A stretch of 64,000 bases of DNA from JBHJGM01 sp964405825. GTDB lineage: Bacteria; Verrucomicrobiota; Verrucomicrobiia; Opitutales; JBHJGM01. Of this stretch, positions 18,364-26,557 are shown one piece after another (within the stretch, counting starts at the first letter, position 1; each line of letters opens with the position of its first letter). The notes beneath the pieces are model-generated. The model did not search any database and had not been told where the DNA came from. It saw nothing but the letters and a program-made list of their open reading frames with translations. The position numbers and the translations under genes are program-made. Where the stretch lies: assembly GCA_964405825.1 (NCBI GenBank), contig CAYOPI010000001.1, positions 71,858 through 135,857 of the forward strand. The letters run 5' to 3'.

Positions 18364-19851
18364 ATGACCCCTGCTTACACCCGACTTTCGCCGGCGGCTG
18401 CCTGGGAGCCCCTGCCCCGCGGCGCCTGGAACGCCCGCAACGCGCGCCACCTGCTGCGCCGGATGGGCTACGCCGCCACCGCTCCCGAAACCGAAGCCGC
18501 CCTTGAGCGAGGGTTGCCGGGCACCCTCGACCACTACCTGGGCCAGAGCCACGCGTTTCCCCAGCCCTACAAGATGACCGAGTTTGTGGCCCAGGCGCGG
18601 GAGAGTTTCCGGGAACTGCGCGGGATGAGCCAGGAGGAGCGCCAGCGTTTTCGCCGCGAACAACGCCGGGCCAACAACAGCGTCTTCACCGACTTCGGGC
18701 TGCAGTGGGTCACCTTCGCGCGTGAGCCCGCGCATGCGCCACAGGAGAAGTGGGTGAGCTTCCTGCAGAACATCTTTGTGGTGAGCGTGGAGAAGGTGCG
18801 CTCTTCGGTGGGCCTCTACAATCACCAGCAACTGCTGCGCGAGGGGGGCACGGGCTCTTATGTGGCGCTGTGCAAGGCCGTCAGCCGCTCGCCGGCGATG
18901 GTCGCCTACCTCGACCTCAACCAGAGCACCCGGGAACAACCCAACGAGAACTTTGCCCGCGAACTGTTCGAACTCTTCACCCTGGGCGAAGGAAACTACA
19001 CCGAAGCCGACATCAAGCAGGCCGCCCGCGCGTTCACCGGTTACAAGACCACGCGCCTGCAGACCTTCCGCTTCTCTGCCAGCGATCACGACAGCGGCGT
19101 GAAGACGGTCTTTGGCAAGCGCGGCAACTTTGACGGCGACGCGGTGATCGACCTGGTCTTTGAGCAGGACGCAGCGCAGACGTTCCTGCCCTCGGAGATG
19201 CTGCGCTTCTACCTGACCGACCAGCCGATTGAGGAGCCTTACCTGCGCGAACTCGGGCAGTGGTGGGCCGGCCAGTCCTTCAACCTCGACGCGCTGCGGC
19301 GCCGCGTTTTTGCCAGCACGCTTTTCTACACGCCGGAGTTTCAGGGCAGCCTGATCAAGAGCCCGCTGCAGTATTACCTGGGGCTGTGCTTCGATCTGGG
19401 GCTGGACGTCGCTCCGCTGCCGCGCCTGGTGCTGTCCTCGCTGCGCAGCATGGGCCAGCCCTTTTACCAGCCGCCCAACGTGCGCGGGTGGGTCGGCGGC
19501 CAGCACTGGATCACCGCTTCGACAATCGCCGCCCGCCGCCAGTTGGTCGACCGCCTCTTCACCCCGATCCAGACCAACCGCCTCAACGCCGATGACCAGT
19601 TGGAACTGGAGGTGGCCGCCGCCAACGGACGCGACCGCCTGACCGTGACGCCAGAGCGCCTGGCCCCGCTGCTGCGCCTGGACGCCCCGGGGCAGGTTGA
19701 CTGGCTGCTGAGCTACTTCCTGCCCGGCGAGCCCGACCCGGCCTTTGCCGCGGCCCTGCAGGGACACCTCGAAGGCAGCGGCGACCGTGAGGCCGCCCTC
19801 GAAGAAGTCCTCATCGCCCTTTTGCAAAGCCCGCAGTATCAACTTTGCTGA
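18364..19851 (+). CDS. DUF1800 domain-containing protein
   Basis: 495 residues from the ATG at 18364; the frame is open further upstream, but that part overlaps the divergent lipoprotein. Recognised by the DUF1800 pattern: an N-terminal AWNARNARHLLRRMGY, then WVSFLQNIFVVS, NQSTREQPNENFARELFELF, and PPNVRGWVGGQHWI near the C-terminus. Biochemistry is unknown. The gene almost always precedes a DUF1501 gene, as here (next start 38 bp after its stop), and the pair is common in Planctomycetes, Verrucomicrobia and Proteobacteria. Confidence 0.92.
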   Translation: MTPAYTRLSPAAAWEPLPRGAWNARNARHLLRRMGYAATAPETEAALERGLPGTLDHYLGQSHAFPQPYKMTEFVAQARESFRELRGMSQEERQRFRREQRRANNSVFTDFGLQWVTFAREPAHAPQEKWVSFLQNIFVVSVEKVRSSVGLYNHQQLLREGGTGSYVALCKAVSRSPAMVAYLDLNQSTREQPNENFARELFELFTLGEGNYTEADIKQAARAFTGYKTTRLQTFRFSASDHDSGVKTVFGKRGNFDGDAVIDLVFEQDAAQTFLPSEMLRFYLTDQPIEEPYLRELGQWWAGQSFNLDALRRRVFASTLFYTPEFQGSLIKSPLQYYLGLCFDLGLDVAPLPRLVLSSLRSMGQPFYQPPNVRGWVGGQHWITASTIAARRQLVDRLFTPIQTNRLNADDQLELEVAAANGRDRLTVTPERLAPLLRLDAPGQVDWLLSYFLPGEPDPAFAAALQGHLEGSGDREAALEEVLIALLQSPQYQLC

Positions 19852-19889
19852 TACGCGCCCGCCGCCTTTCAACCGTCATCCTTCTCGCC

Positions 19890-21149
19890 ATGCAAAACCA
19901 GAACACGCCCCTGCCGGCCACCCGGCGCGACTTTCTCCGGCGCACCGCCTTTGGCGGCATCGGCCTGCTGGCCTTCAGCGGTTACGCCCCGCTCTTTCTG
20001 ACGCGTTCGGCCTACGCCCAGGTGCCTCGCCCGGAGAAGGACAAGAGCATCCTCGTGCTCGTGCAGCTGGCCGGCGGCAACGACGGCCTCAACACGGTCA
20101 TTCCCGTGACCGACGACCGCTACTTCAACCTGCGGCCCAACCTGGGCATCCGCGAAGACACGCACGCGATCACCGACGACCTGGCCTTTCATCCCTCCTG
20201 CGAGGCGCTCGCGCGCATGCACCACGACGGCAAGCTCTCCATTGTGCAGAACGTGGGCTACCCCAACCCCAATCGCAGCCACTTCCGCTCGATGGAGATT
20301 TGGGAGACCGCCACCGACAGCGACGTCATCGGCCACTACGGCTGGGTGGGGCGGTTCTTTGACAACGCCTGCGCGGGCACGGCCTCGGAGGATCCGGTCG
20401 GCCTGCACGTCTCCGGCGAAATGCCCCAGGCCTTTCTCTCGGAGCGGAACCACGCACTCTTCGGGGTTCAGGCCACCAACGCCCGCCGCCGCAACGCCGG
20501 CAACAACCGGATGGGCGAGGACGACAACGCCCTGCTCAAGCAACTTGCCAGCGCCTCCAGCGAAGACGCCAACAGTTCCTTCCTGCAGCACACCCTGATG
20601 GATGCGCTGGTGACGGAGAAGCGTGTGCAACAGATTCTCGCTGCCGACAGAACCGAAGCACAATACCCCGGCGGTCGCCTCAGCCTGGCCCTGCAGGGGG
20701 TCGCCGCGTTGATCGCCGCTGGACTGGAAACGCGCGTGTATTTTGTCTCGCTGGGCGGCTTCGACACCCACGCCAACCAATCCGGGGGCCACGCCAACCT
20801 GCTGACCGAACTCTCCGAATCGATGCAGGCCTTTCAGAGCGATTTGGAAGCGCGCGGGCTCGACGGGCAGGTCCTCACCATGACTTTTTCCGAGTTTGGC
20901 CGTCGCCCCAACGAGAACGCCGGCGGCGGCACCGATCACGGCACGGCCGCGCCGCTCTTTGTCATGGGCAGCCACGTGGGCCAGCCGCTGATCGGGCAGT
21001 CCCCCGACCTCAACCTCAGCCGCGGGCAGGACCTGGCCTACGGCATCGACTTCCGACAGGTCTACGCAACCGTTCTGGACAAGTGGCTGCAGGCCCCTTC
21101 CGCCGACGTCCTCGGCCAGTCCTTCGATACGCTGCCGTTCCTTGTGTGA
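19890..21149 (+). CDS. DUF1501 (sulfatase-like fold) protein with Tat signal
   Basis: 419 residues from the ATG at 19890. A twin-arginine signal is present (RRDFLRRTAFGG, then a hydrophobic stretch), so it should be exported folded. Family motifs include LAGGNDGLNTVIP, NPNRSHFRSMEIWET, GGFDTHANQ and TMTFSEFGRRPNENAGGGTDHG, the last containing conserved His/Asp that could bind metal. DUF1501 shares the alkaline phosphatase/sulfatase fold by family annotation, but no activity is established. It is co-directional and adjacent to its usual DUF1800 partner. Confidence 0.92.
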   Translation: MQNQNTPLPATRRDFLRRTAFGGIGLLAFSGYAPLFLTRSAYAQVPRPEKDKSILVLVQLAGGNDGLNTVIPVTDDRYFNLRPNLGIREDTHAITDDLAFHPSCEALARMHHDGKLSIVQNVGYPNPNRSHFRSMEIWETATDSDVIGHYGWVGRFFDNACAGTASEDPVGLHVSGEMPQAFLSERNHALFGVQATNARRRNAGNNRMGEDDNALLKQLASASSEDANSSFLQHTLMDALVTEKRVQQILAADRTEAQYPGGRLSLALQGVAALIAAGLETRVYFVSLGGFDTHANQSGGHANLLTELSESMQAFQSDLEARGLDGQVLTMTFSEFGRRPNENAGGGTDHGTAAPLFVMGSHVGQPLIGQSPDLNLSRGQDLAYGIDFRQVYATVLDKWLQAPSADVLGQSFDTLPFLV

Positions 21150-21257
21150 GGTCGTGCAGTACCACAGAAAGCACAGCAGCCGTAAAAGCACTCACACCGT
21201 CGGCAGCCTCGTAAGGCGGGCCAGTGGGTGGGTGCTGCAGTGACGAACTGAAACGCC

Positions 21258-22262
21258 TTACTGGCCCTCGAAGACGGTCTGGGACACCTCGGCAAACCAG
21301 CCGTCGACCAGTTCGGAGAGGAAGAGGAAGTAGAGCAATCCCGCCGCGGCCAGCCAGGGTCCGAAAGGAATCGCCCGGCCAATGAGCTTGGAGTCGTCGT
21401 CGGGATCCTCGCCCTGGGCAACTGCCTCGCGGGACTCCAGCAGCCTGGAAACGCCGGCCAGCGAGGGTTCGGGGTCGGCGTTGGCGGTTGGATCGGGCGC
21501 CTTGGCCTTTTTCGAGGAGGCCCGCTGCACCAGCAGGATTGGCAGCATCCCGAGCGAGCCGATCAGCGCGCCGCCAAAGATGGCGAAGACCCCGCCCTGC
21601 CAGCCGCAGAAGCCCCCGATGAAGCCCACCCAGATAACATCGCCAAAGCCCATCGCCTCTTTCTTCAGAACCGCTTCGGCCAGCAGCAAAATCCACAGCA
21701 CGACCCCCGAGCCGATCAATACACCGATGATCGCCGTCAGCCCAGAGCGCATCATCTCCTGAATCCAGACCTCGCCGTTAAACCCGTGCATCGACGGCAG
21801 GGCAAACGAGAGCAACACCGCCAGCACCGCCCCGCCGACCGTAAAGACATCCGGCAACTCCATCGTGTCCAGGTCGATGAACGAGCCGGCCAACAGGAAA
21901 AAGACAAAGACCATCGCCGCCAGCGCCTTGACCGGGGTCTCCGCACCAAACTGCCACCAGCACAACGCAAACAGAACTCCGGTGAGCGCCTCGATGATCG
22001 CGTAGCGTATGGAGAAGGTCGCATCGCAGCAGCGCGCCTTTCCCCGCAGGATCAGCCACGAGAGAATCGGCAGGTTGTCGAACCAGCGGATGGGCTTGCC
22101 GCAGCTGTAACAGTGCGAGGGCGGCCGGGACAGCGACTTGCCCGCCGGCAGCCGGTACACGACCACGTTGAGGAAGCTCCCCCAGCACGCGCCAAAGACA
22201 AAGAAAAAGCCCAGCAGCACCCACGGGTACTCCGCCTGGATGAACTCAACGGTTTCCCACAT
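21258..22262 (-). CDS. pilD: Prepilin peptidase / type IV leader peptidase
   Basis: Membrane aspartyl protease that cleaves and N-methylates type IV prepilins and pseudopilins. 334 residues with about eight hydrophobic segments. The N-terminal methylase-type region has FGACWGSFLNVVVYRLP and a partial zinc motif (Cys51 and Cys54, then RCC at 78-79; the usual CxxC second pair is shifted). Catalytic aspartates are Asp130 in FIDLDTMELPD and Asp208 in MGFGDV. A roughly 50-residue charged insert sits before the last helix (about 250-300), not typical of PilD. No pilin genes are adjacent. Confidence 0.92.
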   Translation of the reverse strand: MWETVEFIQAEYPWVLLGFFFVFGACWGSFLNVVVYRLPAGKSLSRPPSHCYSCGKPIRWFDNLPILSWLILRGKARCCDATFSIRYAIIEALTGVLFALCWWQFGAETPVKALAAMVFVFFLLAGSFIDLDTMELPDVFTVGGAVLAVLLSFALPSMHGFNGEVWIQEMMRSGLTAIIGVLIGSGVVLWILLLAEAVLKKEAMGFGDVIWVGFIGGFCGWQGGVFAIFGGALIGSLGMLPILLVQRASSKKAKAPDPTANADPEPSLAGVSRLLESREAVAQGEDPDDDSKLIGRAIPFGPWLAAAGLLYFLFLSELVDGWFAEVSQTVFEGQ

Positions 22263-22378
22263 CGAACGTGTCCCTCGCTATCGCCTCCCTGCCACCGAGC
22301 TAAAGGGCCGCGGGGTTGCGCTGGCAACCGCCAAAGACACCGTGCGCCCCTTGCCGGCATCAACGCGAGCCGTGAGGC

Positions 22379-23305
22379 CTAAGCGTCCCCCAGCGCGCTG
22401 CGGGCGGCGGCCTGCATGACCTCGGCGGGCACCTGCGCCCCCGACCAAATCTCCAGGCTGCGCACGCCCTGCCAAACGAGCATCGAGAGTCCGTTGGCGC
22501 CGCGTAGTCCGTGTTGCTCGGCCTGTCCCAGCAGCGGCGTGACGGCGGGGTTGTAGATCATGTCGTAGACGACCGTGTCCGCCGCGAAGCCGTCCAGCGC
22601 AAGGGGGCTGGGGTCACCCGGCTTGAGCCCCACAGAGGTCGCGTTGATCACGACCGCGGACTTGGGCAGATCGAGCGGAGGCGCGGTCAAATCAAAGCCG
22701 CGCACGGGGACATCGGGCGCCACCGTCTTCAGCAATTCCAGCAGACCCTGCAAACGCTCCTGCGTGCGGTTGCCGATCCACAGCTCGGCGCACCCCGAGC
22801 GCAGGCACTGCACCGCGGCCGCCCGCGCCGCGCCGCCCGCGCCCAACAGCACCACCCGAGCCGCGGCCAGTTCGACGCCGAGATCGGCCTTGAGCGCCCG
22901 GGCCAAACCAAAACCGTCGCTGTTGTGTCCATGGTAACCATCGGACTGCCGCACGAGGGTGTTGACCGCGCCCATCTGAGCGGCGGCCGGGTCGGTCTCG
23001 CTGGCAAGCGCCAGGGCGTCGACCTTGTGCGGGATGGTCAGGTTCAGGCCAAAGAAGCTCGCCCGGTGGAAAGCGGGCAAGGCCTGGGGCAACTCCTGCG
23101 GGGGCACGTCGAACTTGAAGTAGGCCCAGCGGGCGAAGCGGGCGTCGGTCTCGGCCATCGCGGCCAGGGCGGCGTTGTGCATCGGCGGGCTGACCGAGTG
23201 GGCAATCGGATGGCCCAAGACCGCCAGCGCCGTCCCGTCAAAGTGCCAACGCTCCAACTCGCGCCAGCCGCGAACGCGGTCGGTCTCGCGCTCAGGAGCG
23301 TGCAT
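22379..23305 (-). CDS. aroE: Shikimate dehydrogenase
   Basis: NADPH-dependent reduction of 3-dehydroshikimate. 308 residues from the ATG at 23305, with a roughly 25-residue N-terminal extension. The substrate-binding serines are in IAHSVSP, the catalytic Lys94 is in NLTIPHK, NSDGFG is the conserved Asp loop, and the cofactor motif is GAGGAARA followed by IGNRTQER. The start overlaps the end of the upstream SirB1-like gene by 14 bp, so translational coupling is likely. Confidence 0.95.
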   Translation of the reverse strand: MHAPERETDRVRGWRELERWHFDGTALAVLGHPIAHSVSPPMHNAALAAMAETDARFARWAYFKFDVPPQELPQALPAFHRASFFGLNLTIPHKVDALALASETDPAAAQMGAVNTLVRQSDGYHGHNSDGFGLARALKADLGVELAAARVVLLGAGGAARAAAVQCLRSGCAELWIGNRTQERLQGLLELLKTVAPDVPVRGFDLTAPPLDLPKSAVVINATSVGLKPGDPSPLALDGFAADTVVYDMIYNPAVTPLLGQAEQHGLRGANGLSMLVWQGVRSLEIWSGAQVPAEVMQAAARSALGDA

Positions 23306-24164
23306 TGCGCCGGTGCGCGTCGTCGAACTCATGAACGAACAGCTCGTACTGCGTGGCCATCTGGAAGTCGCCAGCCTCGCGGAACTGATTGACCAGGTTG
23401 CGGCAGGCCCGCTGCAGGACATCGCCCACCGGCGAGGGTCGCAGGTCGGCCTCGCTCAACGGAAAACCGCTGTGGCGAAAGACATCATGGAGATCCTCGG
23501 CCGCGCGAAAGACGCCATGCTCAAAGCAGTCGATGTAGAAGGGTTCGCGGTCCAGCCAGCACCCGACCATGCACCGGCCCGGCAGACAGACCGGCTCCAG
23601 TTCCAGCCCACAGCGGTAGGCCACCAGCAGGTAGACAATGCACAGACTCAGCGGCAGACCACGGCGCGTCTGCAGCACCTGATTGAGGAAGCTCGCCCGC
23701 GGGTTGACAAAGCCGTCGTTGTCAGGCCGGAAGCCATACTCGTGAAAGACCACGCGGTTCATCACCTTGCACTGCTCCCAGCCCGAGCACGGGGTGACCA
23801 GCAGCTCACTGACCCGCCGCGCCATCTTGTCGAGCAGGTCCCAGGACTTGCCCACTTCCAGGTCGGGGAAGTAGGTGCGGTCCAGCATCAGGCTGCCCGT
23901 TTCCAGCTCGTAGTTGAAGGAGCGGATGAAGCGGCGGAAGGCCTCCGAGGGCTCCGGGCCAACGAATTCCTCGAGCATCTCCCGGGCGACCTGCGCCTGC
24001 GGCTCGGTCTCCTCGCGCACGACCTGACGCAGCAACGCCACCCCGCTGGAGCCCAAAGCACGCAGGGCCTCGCGAACGCCGTCGCGCACCGCCGGCGCGG
24101 GGTCATCCAGGAGGGAGACCAGCGCCAACTCTCGCTCGGAAAGCTCTCGTTTCATCTCATGCAT
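23292..24164 (-). CDS. SirB1-family (transglutaminase-like) protein
   Basis: 290 residues of the SirB1/YchA type (transglutaminase-like core 2). The N-terminal 90 residues look like HEAT-type helices (DPAPAVRDGVREALRALG). The core contains FRPDNDGFVNPRASFLNQVL, RRGLPLSLCIVYLLVA with the conserved Cys, and VCLPGRCMVG. Family members often lie beside prmA/prfA or in mixed operons; enzymatic activity is unproven. Two ATGs (24164 and 24155) are possible starts. Its 3' end overlaps aroE. Confidence 0.82.
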   Translation of the reverse strand: MHEMKRELSERELALVSLLDDPAPAVRDGVREALRALGSSGVALLRQVVREETEPQAQVAREMLEEFVGPEPSEAFRRFIRSFNYELETGSLMLDRTYFPDLEVGKSWDLLDKMARRVSELLVTPCSGWEQCKVMNRVVFHEYGFRPDNDGFVNPRASFLNQVLQTRRGLPLSLCIVYLLVAYRCGLELEPVCLPGRCMVGCWLDREPFYIDCFEHGVFRAAEDLHDVFRHSGFPLSEADLRPSPVGDVLQRACRNLVNQFREAGDFQMATQYELFVHEFDDAHRRNARS

Positions 24165-24232
24165 GAACAGGCTTGAGGCTGTTCAATCGACCCGTTTGGG
24201 CAACGCTGAAAAGGAGTGTGCGACTTTCCACC

Positions 24233-24273
24233 AGCCGCCTCACCCGCGCTCGCTGAAGAGGGCCGTGCCGACG
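24233..24273. repeat. Distal copy of a 41-bp direct repeat flanking the toxin-antitoxin cassette
   Basis: 41 bases matching 24860-24900 with one mismatch (T here, C there, at repeat position 22). It is a displaced copy of the last 34 bases of yggS, including its stop codon, plus 7 bases beyond. It ends 7 bp before the toxin stop codon. It is not part of any intact gene. Confidence 0.9.
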
Positions 24274-24280
24274 GACAGGC

Positions 24281-24604
24281 TCACTTCTTCTCCCGAACTT
24301 CGCGCGTCAGCAACTGGGCTTGGATGAAGTCAGGATCACGGCGGGCATGAAAGACGCCGGCAATCAGCCAGAAGGCCTCCATCTCCGTGTAGAAGAGCAA
24401 GTACGTCGAACTGACAAAGGGATAGACCCGCCACCCGTGGTCCCGCTCGGGATAGCTCTCGGGGAAGCGTTCCAGATGGCCGAGGATCAACTCGAACTCG
24501 ACTTGAATTCTGGAAGCCTTCGCCGCCGAGAACCCACCGTGGTACCTCAGAATGGCCGGAATGTCCCGCTCAACGACAACCCGAGCGATGCGCAGGGGCT
24601 TCAC
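24281..24604 (-). CDS. ParE/RelE-superfamily toxin
   Basis: 107 residues. The pattern of a ParE-type toxin is visible: an N-terminal helix RDIPAILRYHGGFSAAKA, a middle LERFPESYPE, a strand WRVYPFVSSTYLLFYT and the terminal VFHARRDPDF. Members act either on DNA gyrase (ParE) or on translation (RelE); which one cannot be told here. The start ATG overlaps the antitoxin stop codon (ATGA), so the two are translationally coupled. The stop codon lies 7 bp from the distal direct repeat. Confidence 0.85.
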   Translation of the reverse strand: MKPLRIARVVVERDIPAILRYHGGFSAAKASRIQVEFELILGHLERFPESYPERDHGWRVYPFVSSTYLLFYTEMEAFWLIAGVFHARRDPDFIQAQLLTREVREKK

Positions 24605-24825
24605 GCTTCCCTCATACGCTCGCGGAGCAAGCGAGTGGCCTCTGCGGGCGAGACCGACTGGGATGGGTCCGATTGCACCTGACGCAAGCGGGCTTTGAGA
24701 ACATCAAGGTGTTCCGTTCGTGCCTCGTGCTGGTCCGGCGGAATCGTGTCCCAAAGAGCGTCGATCAGGGCCAGCTTGTCCTCTGGCGAGGCATCCCTCA
24801 GGCGTGGAAAATCCTCCAGCTTCAT
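24601..24825 (-). CDS. Addiction-module antitoxin (PF09720-like)
   Basis: 74 residues. The pattern SPEDKLALIDALWDTI near residues 13-28 is typical of the unstable antitoxin component family (putative addiction module component) that pairs with ParE/RelE toxins. It is cytoplasmic, would bind and neutralise the downstream toxin, and would be degraded faster than it. It precedes the toxin and overlaps its start by 4 bp. The ATG is only 6 bp from a promoter-like -10 box, so its mRNA may be leaderless. Confidence 0.85.
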   Translation of the reverse strand: MKLEDFPRLRDASPEDKLALIDALWDTIPPDQHEARTEHLDVLKARLRQVQSDPSQSVSPAEATRLLRERMREA

Positions 24826-24831
24826 ACCTCA

Positions 24832-24860
24832 AACATAGCAGCGGAACCTGGAGCTGACAA
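24832..24860 (-). promoter_or_regulatory. Predicted sigma-70-type promoter of the toxin-antitoxin operon
   Basis: Reading the minus strand, TTGTCA (24860-24855), a 17-bp spacer and TATGTT (24837-24832) are followed by 6 bp and then the antitoxin ATG. The first base of the -35 box coincides with the last base of the proximal direct repeat, so the cassette would carry its own promoter. Confidence 0.5.
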
Positions 24861-24900
24861 GCCGCCTCACCCGCGCTCGCCGAAGAGGGCCGTGCCGACG
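24860..24900. repeat. Proximal copy of the 41-bp direct repeat (3' end of yggS)
   Basis: 41 bases matching 24233-24273 with one mismatch. Bases 24867-24900 are the last codons and stop of yggS (encoding ALFGERG and stop); 24860-24866 are the first 7 bases downstream. The repeat unit is offset by 627 bp from its copy. Confidence 0.9.
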
Positions 24901-25562
24901 CGGATCATGGTGGAGCCTTCGGCGATGGCGGGTTCCAGGTCACCGGTCATGCCCATGGAGAGTTCGGGCAGGGCGACCGAAAAGCGTGCCTGCAGGCAGT
25001 CGCGCGTCTCACGAAGCCGGGCAAAAGCGCGCCGGGCAATGTCGAGGTCCTCGTCCAGCGGGGCAATCGTCATGAGGCCCTCAACGGTCACATGCTCGAG
25101 CTTGAGCGCGGCTTCGAGGAGGCCCGGGCAGTCTTCGCAGCGGACCCCGTACTTGGCCGGATCCTCGCCCGCATTGACCTGCAACAGAATCGGCAAAACG
25201 CGCCCACACTCCCCTGCCGCCGCGTCCAGGCGCCGCAGCAGCTTCTCGGAATCCACCGTCTGCACCCTCGCAAAACGCTCGGCGGCGAGCTTGGCCTTGT
25301 TGGATTGCAGGTGCCCGATCAGTTCAAACTCGACATTGTTAGCACCAAGTGCATCCATTTTAACCGCTGCTTCCTGAACACGGTTCTCCCCAACGCGTCC
25401 CAGTCCCGCCCGCAACGCCCATTCGACGGCGTCGCTTGGGTGATTCTTTGTCACCGGCAGCAGGCAAACGGAGTCCATCGCCCTCCCAGCCGCATCACAG
25501 GCGGCTGCCATCCTTGAGCGCAGCTTATCAAGGTTTTCCGAAAAATGAGCTTCGCTAAACAT
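24867..25562 (-). CDS. yggS: YggS-family PLP homeostasis protein
   Basis: A 231-residue single-domain PLP-binding protein with the fold of the alanine racemase N-terminal barrel. The PLP lysine is Lys39 in LLPVTKNHP. GRVGENRVQEA, HLIGHLQSNKAK-type (ELIGHLQSNKAK here), VQTVDS, LQVNAGEDPAKYG, GLMTIAP and LSMGMTGDLEPAI are all family signatures. It buffers PLP and affects amino-acid balance rather than acting as a racemase. Its 3' end is duplicated beyond the toxin-antitoxin cassette. It is divergent from the LysR gene, 77 bp away. Confidence 0.95.
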   Translation of the reverse strand: MFSEAHFSENLDKLRSRMAAACDAAGRAMDSVCLLPVTKNHPSDAVEWALRAGLGRVGENRVQEAAVKMDALGANNVEFELIGHLQSNKAKLAAERFARVQTVDSEKLLRRLDAAAGECGRVLPILLQVNAGEDPAKYGVRCEDCPGLLEAALKLEHVTVEGLMTIAPLDEDLDIARRAFARLRETRDCLQARFSVALPELSMGMTGDLEPAIAEGSTMIRVGTALFGERG

Positions 25563-25639
25563 TTTCCTTGCTCCCGCGATTAGAAATTCTGAAACTACTC
25601 CAAGAAAACGATAAGCTGATTTTATGAACCTTCCTGGCC

Positions 25640-26554
25640 ATGCATATTGAAAATTTCAAAATCTTTTCGGATCTGGTGGAGAGCCAGAGTTTTTCGCGGG
25701 CGGCCAAACTCAACGGGATCACCCAGTCGGCCGTCAGCCAGCAGCTGCGGGCCATGGAAAAGCACTTCAACGTGCTCATTGTCGACCGCAGCCAGAAGCA
25801 ATTTCGCCTGACGCGCGAGGGCAGCAAACTCTATGACTCGGCCAAGGAAGTCCTGCATCTGTACGAGAAGCTGGTCAGCGAGTTGCAGGAGATGAAGAAG
25901 GTCATCAGCGGCACGATTCATATCTCGACCATTTACAGTATCGGCCTGCACGAGTTGCCCGCCTACGTGAAGGAGTTCCTCCAGGAGTTCCCGTCGGTCA
26001 ACTGCCGTGTGGAGTACCGCCGGTCCAATCTGGTCTACGAGGACGTGCTGCACAACGCCGTCGATCTGGGCCTGGTGGCCTACCCGCTGAAGATGCGCCA
26101 GCTGGAGATCATCCCCTTCCAGGAAGACCTCATGATGGTCATCTGCTCGCCCAACCACCGCTTCGCCAAGCGCAAGCACATCTCCCTGCAGGAGCTTAAG
26201 GAGGAGAAGATCATCGGCTTCGACCAGGACATTCCCACCCGCAAGGCGACCGACCAGCTCTTCAAGGAAGCCAAGCTCGACATCGAACCGGTGATGGAGT
26301 TCGACAACATCGAGACGGTAAAGCGTGCGGTGGAAATCGACGCCGGGCTCGCTCTGGTGCCGCAGACCACTGTGCTCAACGAGGTGCGCCAGGGGCTGAT
26401 CTCCGCGGTCAAGCTCGAGGGCAAGCGGATCACGCGTCCGCTGGCCATCATTCACCGCAAGGGCCGCGTCCTGACGCCGGCGATGAAGAAGTTCATCCAC
26501 CTGCTCACGACCAAGGACCTGATGAAGGTCATGGAAAAGGACGAGGCGGCCTAG
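25640..26554 (+). CDS. LysR-type transcriptional regulator
   Basis: 304 residues. The N-terminal winged helix-turn-helix is at about 5-60 (FSRAAKLNGITQSAVSQQL, then LTREGSKLYD), followed by the LysR substrate-binding domain from about residue 90. The effector cannot be read from sequence; the effector domain has the general CysB/CbbR-like layout. It is divergent from yggS with a 77-bp, A/T-rich shared upstream region, the usual arrangement for autoregulation and control of the divergent gene. It converges on rsgA with only 3 bp between the stop codons. Confidence 0.93.
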   Translation: MHIENFKIFSDLVESQSFSRAAKLNGITQSAVSQQLRAMEKHFNVLIVDRSQKQFRLTREGSKLYDSAKEVLHLYEKLVSELQEMKKVISGTIHISTIYSIGLHELPAYVKEFLQEFPSVNCRVEYRRSNLVYEDVLHNAVDLGLVAYPLKMRQLEIIPFQEDLMMVICSPNHRFAKRKHISLQELKEEKIIGFDQDIPTRKATDQLFKEAKLDIEPVMEFDNIETVKRAVEIDAGLALVPQTTVLNEVRQGLISAVKLEGKRITRPLAIIHRKGRVLTPAMKKFIHLLTTKDLMKVMEKDEAA

Positions 26555-26557
26555 TCT

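Larger units (their letters stand above)
24233..24900. mobile_element. Possible minimal mobile cassette: toxin-antitoxin pair between direct repeats
   Basis: The repeats at 24233-24273 and 24860-24900 bound a 586-bp unit that contains only a promoter, the antitoxin and the toxin. The arrangement (insertion at the 3' end of yggS, which stays intact, with a copy of that 3' end at the far side) resembles site-specific integration into gene ends. No integrase or transposase is present, so mobility is inferred from structure alone. Confidence 0.4.
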
